From NCBI GenBank assembly GCA_964415605.1, contig CAYQBA010000007.1, positions 1 through 49,706 of the forward strand: a stretch of DNA of 49,706 nt, in the 5' to 3' direction. Origin of the DNA: UCB3 sp964415605. Its GTDB lineage: Bacteria > Chloroflexota > Anaerolineae > Epilineales > Epilineaceae. Within the stretch, counting starts at the first letter, position 1. Every line of letters starts with the position of its first letter. Under the pieces are notes generated by a model. That model was not told the origin of the DNA and made no database searches. It saw only the letters and a program-made list of their open reading frames with translations. Of the stretch, positions 25,315 to 31,396 are shown in pieces. The translations under genes and the position numbers were made by a program.

Positions 25315-26505
25315 TCACCACCCGTCTGCCGCCCCGTCGTCCCGGGTCGGGAGCGTCAGGTGGAACACCGTGCCCCCGCCCGGCCGGGCCTCGAACCACA
25401 GGCGCCCGCCGTGGAGGTCGACGACCGCCCGCGCGATGTAGAGCCCCAGCCCCGTGCCGCCGACCTCGCGCCGCCGGGCCTCGCGCCCGCGGAAGAACCG
25501 GCTGAAGACATGGTTGCGATCGTCGGCCGCGATGCCGATGCCGCGGTCCGCCACCGTCAGCTCGAGGAATCCCGGCTCCGCGGCGCGCCGCAAGGTCAGG
25601 TCGATGCGGGTGCCGTCGGGCGAGTACTTCCGCGCGTTGTCGAGCACGTTCGCCACCACTTGGATGACCCGCTCGGGATCGCAAAGCGCCACCGGCAGCT
25701 CGGGCTGGATGTCGGCGGTCAAGGATTGGTCCCGCTCGGCCAGACGCGGGTCGATCTCCTCGATGACGGAACGCACCAGCGCCGTCAGGTCCACCGCCTG
25801 CAGGTCGAGATCGAGGCGACCGGATTCGAGCCGCGTGAGGTCGAGGAAGGTATCGGTCAGCCGGAGCAGGCGATGGGTGCTGCTCTGCACCACCTGCAGC
25901 GCGCCGGTTTGCGCGTCGCTGAGCGGCCCGTACGCGCCGTCGGCCAGAAGCTCGAGGTAAGCCAGGACCGACGCCAGGGGCGAGCGCAGCTCGTGGGCGG
26001 CCACCGACACGAACAGCGTCTTCATCTCGTCCATGCGCCGGGATTCGGCATGCGCGGCGGCGAGCATAAGGTTCTGCCGTGCCAGGTGATCCTTGAGGAG
26101 CTGCAGCTCGTTGCGCTGCTGGTACGCCCGCTGCTCGCGGCGCCCGCGGTGGGTGGCGTCCTCGATCACCACGAGGATCGCGCCCGGGCCACGGCGCGCC
26201 GTCGGCCAGGGCAGGAGGGTGAGATCGACGTAGTGGCCTTCCCCGTCGCCGCCCGGCGCGGGGGCACGATTGACGAGGCCAAGCTGATAGCGCGGCAGCG
26301 CGCCGCGCACGATCTCGGCCACCACGGACTCACAACCGGCGAGCTCGGGGACGACGTCGAGCAGGTGGTCGCCGATGCCGAGAAGGTCGCGGCCCAACAA
26401 CGCCGCAGCCTGGCCGCCGCTGTCCGACACCGTCATGTCGGGCTCCGCGATGACGTAGCCCACCCCCCGCTCGGCCATGACGGCCTCCGCCACGTCGGAG
26501 CGCAT
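25315..26505 (-). CDS. Cytoplasmic PAS-domain sensor histidine kinase
   Basis: 396 residues, no transmembrane segment. A PAS-like sensor (about residues 15-125), a short coiled linker, a HisKA dimerisation domain with the phospho-accepting His in 'VAAHELRSPLASVLAYLELL' (about residue 170), and a HATPase domain with N box 'VLDNARKYSPDG', G1 'VADRGIGI' and G2 'GGTGLGLYIARAVV'. All catalytic elements are intact. Its ATG directly follows the stop of the GTPase gene (TAGATG), so the two are translationally coupled. No response regulator is adjacent. The context suggests it reads or controls the GTPase module. Confidence 0.93.
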   Translation of the reverse strand: MRSDVAEAVMAERGVGYVIAEPDMTVSDSGGQAAALLGRDLLGIGDHLLDVVPELAGCESVVAEIVRGALPRYQLGLVNRAPAPGGDGEGHYVDLTLLPWPTARRGPGAILVVIEDATHRGRREQRAYQQRNELQLLKDHLARQNLMLAAAHAESRRMDEMKTLFVSVAAHELRSPLASVLAYLELLADGAYGPLSDAQTGALQVVQSSTHRLLRLTDTFLDLTRLESGRLDLDLQAVDLTALVRSVIEEIDPRLAERDQSLTADIQPELPVALCDPERVIQVVANVLDNARKYSPDGTRIDLTLRRAAEPGFLELTVADRGIGIAADDRNHVFSRFFRGREARRREVGGTGLGLYIARAVVDLHGGRLWFEARPGGGTVFHLTLPTRDDGAADGW

Positions 26506-27042
26506 CTAGCCCTCGCCCGCGAGGCGGCTCGCCAGATCCCGGAACAAATCCTCGACCGCGTCGCCGCGCCTGGCGCTGGTCGCCTTGATCGGAGCCCCGA
26601 GGCGCGCGGCCATGGCGGACGCGGCAGCCGGCAGGGCCGCCGGATCGTCCACCAGGTCGACCTTGTTGGCGGCGATGGCCAGCTCGGCGCCGGGCGTGGC
26701 TTGCCGGATCTGCGCGGCGTACTCGGGCAGGCGGTCGAGCGTCTCGGGCCGCGTGAGGTCGAACACCAGGAGCGCCCCCGCCGCACCGCGCAAGTAGCTC
26801 GCGCGCATGGCGTCGAACTCCTCGCTGCCCGCCAGGTCCCACAGCATGATCGCCACCTCGATCACCCGGTCGGGACGGGCCACCATCACGGCCTTCCGGC
26901 TGACCTTGACGCCGATGGTGCTGATGTACGTGTCGTCGAACCGATCGTACACAAACCGTCGTACAAGGCTCGTCTTCCCGACGGCGAAGTCACCGAGCAG
27001 GCACACCTTCCGGCCGAGCGTTGGGGGCGTCATCATGATCAT
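26506..27042 (-). CDS. Ras-like small GTPase
   Basis: 178 residues from ATG 27042 (27036 is an alternative with better spacing from AGGTG). It is a compact Ras/Rab-superfamily G domain: P-loop 'LGDFAVGKTSLVRRF', switch I Thr in 'DTYISTIGVKV', switch II 'WDLAGSEEFDAM', NKVDL, and TSAR near the end. The position of Ras Gln61 is Ser (DLAGSE), implying slow intrinsic hydrolysis. There is no lipid-modification Cys. Third gene of a four-gene operon, with a 7-base gap to the upstream gene and direct abutment to the kinase. Bacterial relatives (the MglA/Rup families) act in polarity and signalling. Confidence 0.92.
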   Translation of the reverse strand: MIMMTPPTLGRKVCLLGDFAVGKTSLVRRFVYDRFDDTYISTIGVKVSRKAVMVARPDRVIEVAIMLWDLAGSEEFDAMRASYLRGAAGALLVFDLTRPETLDRLPEYAAQIRQATPGAELAIAANKVDLVDDPAALPAAASAMAARLGAPIKATSARRGDAVEDLFRDLASRLAGEG

Positions 27043-27049
27043 GGGGCAC

Positions 27050-28408
27050 CTATCCGTTGTCGGGCGCTGCCGCTGTCGGGGCGGCCGACCCGGAACGCGT
27101 GGCGCGCTGGATCCACGGGCCGTCGGCCATCCATCCGGTGACCGCCGCGCCATCGCCCACCACGGCCTGGACGCGCAGCCAATCACCTTCCTCTGCCAGG
27201 ACCCAGACGCTCGCGCCGCGCTGGGCGACGCCGAGGGCCGCGTCGGCGGTCGACGGCCCCTGGCGGACCCACGCGTTGCCGGCCATCACGCCCTCGGACG
27301 GCGCCGGGGTGGCGTTCGCCGCGAAGGTGGGCCAGGCGGTGGGCGAGGCCGCCACGGCCACGGTTGGCACGGCGGCGGGCAGGCCCGACACGGCCGGCGG
27401 GCGCCAGGCACGCCAGAGCCAGCCGAGCACCAGCACCCCGCCGACAGCGACGGCGACGCCGGCGGCGGCGAGCCCGGCCAGCGCGAGCTTCTGCGCCCGG
27501 CCCAACGGCCGGGGCTGGCCGATGGTCAGCATCTCGCCGAGGAGCGGTCCCGCGGGCGCCAGGACCGCGGCATCGCCGGCATAGTCCTGCAGCGAGGCGT
27601 GGAACCGCCGCTCGACCTGCGCCAGGCGCTCGCGCATGGCGGATCGGAACGCGGGCGGCTCGATGCCGTCCACGATCACCGCGAGGCTGGCGAGCCGCCC
27701 GCTCTCGATCAGGATGCGCTGGTGGCCGTGCTGGATCTCCTCGAGCTCGTCGCCGGCGCGCCCGGGCAACGTCGTGGCGGCGAAGTCGCGGATCGCGGTG
27801 AGCATGCCGCTGATCACGTCGGCATCGTCGCCGACGCCGGTCGGGGCATGGGGCCGGCGGGCCACATGGTGCAGGAGGAGGCCGGTCGCGCGGTGGATCA
27901 ACAGGACGTCCCGGACCTCGAACGGCAGCAAGGCGCGCAGCGCGGCCTCGTCTCCAGGCGACCCGCCCAGCCTGGCTCGGATGCGCCACGCGATCAGGCG
28001 GGGGTTGAGGCCACCGCGCATCCGGGCATCGACCTGCCGGGCCAGGTCGCGCATGGCCTCGGCGACGGCGCGCCCGATGAGGGCGCCGATGATGGGGTAG
28101 AGCGCCTCGACCATCTCGTCGCGCGCTTCCCGGATCTGGCGGCTGATCGCCGCCTGCATCAAGGGCGCGATGGCCTCCATCAGGGCGGCGTCGTCGCCGA
28201 GGCGCGATTCGATGGTGTCGACGCGCGTGGCCAGATCCGAGACCACGCCGCGGTCGGGGCCGACGAGGATCTCCCGCAGGCTTTCGATGGCCGGATCTCC
28301 CGCCGCGTGGCGCCGGGCGGCGGTCGCCGCGGTTGGGCCGGCGCCGGGTGGGTGGAGCGCGGCTTCGGGCGATGCGCCGGGCCCGCCCGATCCGGCGCCG
28401 TCGATCAC
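27050..28408 (-). CDS. Membrane protein with longin/roadblock-like domain and extracytoplasmic SH3 domain
   Basis: 452 residues from GTG 28408, which overlaps the upstream stop (GTGA). A helical N-terminal part (about 40-150: 'REILVGPDRGVVSDLATRVD', 'YPIIGALIGRAVAEAMRDLA') is followed by an alpha/beta domain (about 160-290) starting 'FEVRDVLLIHRATGLLLHHV', resembling longin/roadblock modules that bind small GTPases. One transmembrane helix (about 300-325) and a C-terminal SH3b domain (about 355-425, 'AWVRQGPS', 'GWMADGPWIQ') complete it. It could link an outside cue to the GTPase encoded next. The domain naming is by eye. Confidence 0.75.
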   Translation of the reverse strand: MIDGAGSGGPGASPEAALHPPGAGPTAATAARRHAAGDPAIESLREILVGPDRGVVSDLATRVDTIESRLGDDAALMEAIAPLMQAAISRQIREARDEMVEALYPIIGALIGRAVAEAMRDLARQVDARMRGGLNPRLIAWRIRARLGGSPGDEAALRALLPFEVRDVLLIHRATGLLLHHVARRPHAPTGVGDDADVISGMLTAIRDFAATTLPGRAGDELEEIQHGHQRILIESGRLASLAVIVDGIEPPAFRSAMRERLAQVERRFHASLQDYAGDAAVLAPAGPLLGEMLTIGQPRPLGRAQKLALAGLAAAGVAVAVGGVLVLGWLWRAWRPPAVSGLPAAVPTVAVAASPTAWPTFAANATPAPSEGVMAGNAWVRQGPSTADAALGVAQRGASVWVLAEEGDWLRVQAVVGDGAAVTGWMADGPWIQRATRSGSAAPTAAAPDNG

Positions 28409-28833
28409 CGCGCCGCGGCCTTGTCGGCGGGCTGCGCCTGCATGAGCTGGGTCAGGCCCGCCAGAACGCCCTGCGTCCCGCCGCCCTGCTTGAGCTGGGT
28501 GCCGAGCTCGATCAGGAGATCGCCGAGGTTGAGGCGGTCGACCTTCTCGGCGGTCAGCTTCTCGACGGCCTGCCGGAGCTCGGACCGCAGCCGCTCGTCG
28601 TCCTCGCGGGTCTCGGCGCGCAGGGCCTGCACGCGCCGGGTGGTGTCGGCCTCGAGGTCGGCGTGCGCGGTCCGCTGGCGCTCCATCTGTTGCCGCAGGC
28701 GCTCGACGTCGGCCAGCAGGTTCTGGAAGCGCTGGTCGTAGTCGCGCATCTGCGGCCCGAAGATGATGTCGCGCATCCGTTCGACGTCCGGATCGGCGCC
28801 GGGTGCCGCCGGGTCGCTGCCTCGTGCTGCCAT
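28405..28833 (-). CDS. Coiled-coil protein, first gene of the GTPase operon
   Basis: 142 residues, ATG preceded by a long AAGGGGGGG tract. A short conserved-looking N-terminus 'VERMRDIIFGPQMRDYDQRF' leads into a heptad-rich coiled coil (about residues 30-115), then a Gly/Gln-rich end. The 'RDIIFG' segment also opens the next protein in altered form (REILVG), hinting at a shared binding surface. Probably an oligomeric adaptor or scaffold for the GTPase module. Its stop overlaps the next start by three bases. I do not recognise a named family. Confidence 0.75.
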   Translation of the reverse strand: MAARGSDPAAPGADPDVERMRDIIFGPQMRDYDQRFQNLLADVERLRQQMERQRTAHADLEADTTRRVQALRAETREDDERLRSELRQAVEKLTAEKVDRLNLGDLLIELGTQLKQGGGTQGVLAGLTQLMQAQPADKAAAR

Positions 28834-28979
28834 GTCCCCCCCTTGGGTGTCGATCGTCGTGGTCTCGGCGTGGCGGTGGTGCGCGCCGATGGGCGCGAGA
28901 CCCCGACGGTGCCACGGATGTCATGGGCGCGGTTGGCCGCTCGCCCCGCATGGCGGCGGCGAGCCTATTGTACACCAGC

Positions 28980-29008
28980 TTGGCCGGTCCGCTCGGGCAC
29001 CCCATAAT
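28980..29008 (+). promoter_or_regulatory. Promoter of hemW
   Basis: TTGGCC (28980-28985), 17-base spacer, CATAAT (29003-29008). A GTG codon in the HemW frame starts 7 bases after the -10, so the transcript would be leaderless. Confidence 0.6.
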
Positions 29009-29015
29009 ACCCGGC

Positions 29016-30356
29016 GTGGTCCCTCCGCTCGCCGTCGAACCCCCCGTCGCCCCACCTTCGCCGCCCGGCGCCGAGGACGGGAGGGCCGCCGCCGGCGTCG
29101 CGCTCGCGGCGGGCGACCCGCTCGGGTTGTACGTCCACATCCCGTTCTGCGCCCAGAAGTGCCCGTACTGCGACTTCAACACGTACGCCGACCTCGACGA
29201 CCTCTTCGACGCGTACGTCGCGGCCGTGTGCCGCGAGATCGACGCCTGGGGGCCGCGGCTGGCAGGCCGTACGATCGGCACGGTCTTCGTCGGCGGTGGC
29301 ACACCAACCGTGCTCGGCCTCGACCAGCTCGCGCGGATCCTCGGCGCGGCGCGCCGGTCGTTCACCATCGCGGCAGACGCCGAGATCACCTCGGAGGCCA
29401 ACCCGGGCACGGTCGACCGCGACCGATTCCGTGGGCTGAGGGACCTCGGCGTCAACCGGCTCAGCATGGGCGTCCAGAGCTTCCAGCCGGACGAGCTGCG
29501 GTTCCTCGGGCGGATCCACGACGTGGCCGACGTCCACCGCGCGTACGACGCGGCCCGGGCGGCGGGGTTCGCGAACATCAACCTGGACTTCATGTTCGGG
29601 CTACCCGGGCAGTCGCCGCCGGCGTGGTCCGCCACGCTTCACGCGGCGCTGGACCTGGCGCCGGAGCACCTCAGCCTCTACAGCCTCATCGTCGAGCCCA
29701 ACACCCCGCTGCACCAGTGGGTGCAGACCGGAAGGGTGGCGGCGCCCGACGACGACGCGGCGGCGACCCTCTACGAGCAGGCGCTGGCGATCCTGGGCGC
29801 GGCGGGTTACCGGCACTACGAGGTGTCGAACTGGGCGCGGGAGGGTCGCGCGCCGGCCGCAGACGGCGGGGCGCGCGCGGCCGAGGTTCCGACAGCCACC
29901 GCGGCGACGGTCGGCGGCATGCCGGCGTTCGCCTGCCGGCACAACCTCGTCTACTGGCGCAACCAGGCGTACCTCGGCGTCGGCCCCGGCGCCCACAGCC
30001 ACCTGCGCCTGGCGGGCCCCGCGGGCCCGACCGACCGCCGCTGGGGCAACCTGCGCCCGGTGCCGGGCTACATCCGCCGCGTGGCGAGCGGGGCGCCGCT
30101 CGAGGCGTTCGGCGAGGACATCGACGCGGCGACGGCGATGGGCGAGACGATGATGCTCGGCCTGCGCCTGGTCGAGGAGGGCGTCGCGTTCGACCGCTTC
30201 GCGGCGCTGCACGGCGCGGACCTCGGCACGGTGTTCGCCGAGCCGCTCGGCGACCTCGAAGCGTGGGGGCTGATCGACCGCGACGCGCGCCGCGTCCGGT
30301 TGACGGCGCGCGGGCTCATGGTCGGCAACCAGGTGTTCGAGCGGTTCATGCCGTAG
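29016..30356 (+). CDS. hemW: HemW-type radical SAM heme chaperone
   Basis: 446 residues from GTG 29016, chosen for its promoter; ATG 28950 is in frame but upstream of that promoter. The radical SAM cluster motif CxxxCxxC is 'CAQKCPYCDFNTY', placing it with HemW/HemN. 'FVGGGTPTVLG', 'EANPGTVDRDRFRGLRDLGV', 'RLSMGVQSF' and 'INLDFMFGLPGQ' are the expected barrel motifs. HemW inserts or trafficks heme; true oxygen-independent coproporphyrinogen oxidase (HemN) has additional N-terminal features not seen here. A Gly/Ala insertion follows 'HYEVSNWAR'. Convergent with the nuclease-like gene. Confidence 0.92.
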   Translation: MVPPLAVEPPVAPPSPPGAEDGRAAAGVALAAGDPLGLYVHIPFCAQKCPYCDFNTYADLDDLFDAYVAAVCREIDAWGPRLAGRTIGTVFVGGGTPTVLGLDQLARILGAARRSFTIAADAEITSEANPGTVDRDRFRGLRDLGVNRLSMGVQSFQPDELRFLGRIHDVADVHRAYDAARAAGFANINLDFMFGLPGQSPPAWSATLHAALDLAPEHLSLYSLIVEPNTPLHQWVQTGRVAAPDDDAAATLYEQALAILGAAGYRHYEVSNWAREGRAPAADGGARAAEVPTATAATVGGMPAFACRHNLVYWRNQAYLGVGPGAHSHLRLAGPAGPTDRRWGNLRPVPGYIRRVASGAPLEAFGEDIDAATAMGETMMLGLRLVEEGVAFDRFAALHGADLGTVFAEPLGDLEAWGLIDRDARRVRLTARGLMVGNQVFERFMP

Positions 30357-30369
30357 CGGCCGCCCGTGG

Positions 30370-30972
30370 TCAGTCGAGCAGCGACCGACTGCGGTCGACC
30401 TCGCGGCGGACGAGGTCGACCATGCGGCCGAGGTGGTCGCGGTCGACGAGGACGACGGGGTACCGGGCACGCGCCGCCTGCGCCACGGCCGCGGGGGTGA
30501 AGTACGATTGCGTGACCACGGCCGCGACACGGCAGCCGTAGTAATCGCAGCCCGCCAGCACCTGCTGCACGGCGGCGTTGCCGACATGGCCTTCGTAGCG
30601 CTTGGTCTGCACGCCGACGGGCACGCCCTGCACCAGCGCGATGACGTCGACCCCGAAATCCCCGCGGTCGCGGATGTTGCGGCAGCGATGCCCGTCGGCC
30701 TGGAACATCGCGATGGCCCAGCGCTCGAACGCGAAGCCGTCCATGGCGTCGATGCCGGCCAGGCCGACGCGCGGACGGCCGCGCTTGATCCGCTCGAGGT
30801 AGAGCACCAGCCAGCCGAGGAAGAACGCGAGCGTCCACAGGAACGCCAGCCCCACGGCGCGCCGCTGGCCGGGCCAGGTCCACGCGGCCGCGGTCGCCGC
30901 GATCGTCAGCGCGAGCCACGGGACGGGCGACACGAGGCCGGCCTCGACGAGGTGCTTGAGGCGCACGAACAT
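30370..30972 (-). CDS. Membrane-anchored Mrr-type nuclease-domain protein
   Basis: 200 residues from ATG 30972, fixed by a near-consensus promoter ending 7 bases upstream. Two hydrophobic helices (about residues 17-33 and 40-58) precede a cytosolic PD-(D/E)XK domain of the Mrr_cat type: 'DGFAFERWAIAMFQADG' (acidic Glu), 'DFGVDVIAL' (Asp), 'VGVQTKRY' (Q-x-K), then 'AAVVTQSYFTPAAVAQA' and a terminal helix. The catalytic set is complete. It stands alone, with no methylase, so it is not a classical restriction gene; membrane-tethered Mrr-like proteins may act on incoming or modified DNA. Role inferred. Confidence 0.85.
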   Translation of the reverse strand: MFVRLKHLVEAGLVSPVPWLALTIAATAAAWTWPGQRRAVGLAFLWTLAFFLGWLVLYLERIKRGRPRVGLAGIDAMDGFAFERWAIAMFQADGHRCRNIRDRGDFGVDVIALVQGVPVGVQTKRYEGHVGNAAVQQVLAGCDYYGCRVAAVVTQSYFTPAAVAQAARARYPVVLVDRDHLGRMVDLVRREVDRSRSLLD

Positions 30973-30979
30973 GCGTGCG

Positions 30980-31008
30980 ATTGTAACGATGGGGGCGGGG
31001 GCGTTCAA
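30980..31008 (-). promoter_or_regulatory. Promoter of the Mrr-like gene
   Basis: Minus strand TTGAAC (31008-31003), 17-base spacer, TACAAT (30985-30980), with the ATG 7 bases after the -10. The best promoter in the window and a clear leaderless arrangement. Confidence 0.8.
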
Positions 31009-31384
31009 GTCATCGCGTTGTCATCGCGGACGCGTCGTGCCGTCAGCCTGCCGGCGACGGCGGCCCAGCGGCCCCGTCGCTTGACCACCCTTCCAATCCC
31101 GGGCTCGACCACGGTCGATTCCCGTGAGGGCGCCGGCGATCCCGGCCAGGACTTGGGTGGCGACGCGCCGGCGGCACCCAAGCGGCACCCACCCGGCGGG
31201 GGGCCCCGCCCCCGCGGCGGGGCCCCCCCCCGCGCCGGGGCCCAGCCCCCGGCGGTAATAGGCCCCAGGTTGCCNNNNNNNNNNGGGGGGCCCCCGCGCC
31301 TGGCACCACAAACCGCCCCCCCCGGGGGGGCCCCCGCCCCGGGGTGGGGGGGCCCCCGCCCGGAGCCGTCTCCCTGCCCCGGTC
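31009..31384. other. Intergenic region with a scaffold gap and low-quality flanks
   Basis: Ten Ns at 31275-31284, flanked (about 31195-31380) by long G and C homopolymers unlike anything else in the window. The sequence here should not be trusted; no gene can be supported. Confidence 0.8.
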
Positions 31385-31390
31385 TATAAT
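31385..31390 (+). promoter_or_regulatory. -10 box of pbpC
   Basis: A perfect TATAAT ending exactly 6 bases before the pbpC ATG, so transcription should begin at the start codon. No -35 is visible, but that region falls in the unreliable sequence. Confidence 0.65.
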
Positions 31391-31396
31391 AGCCGC

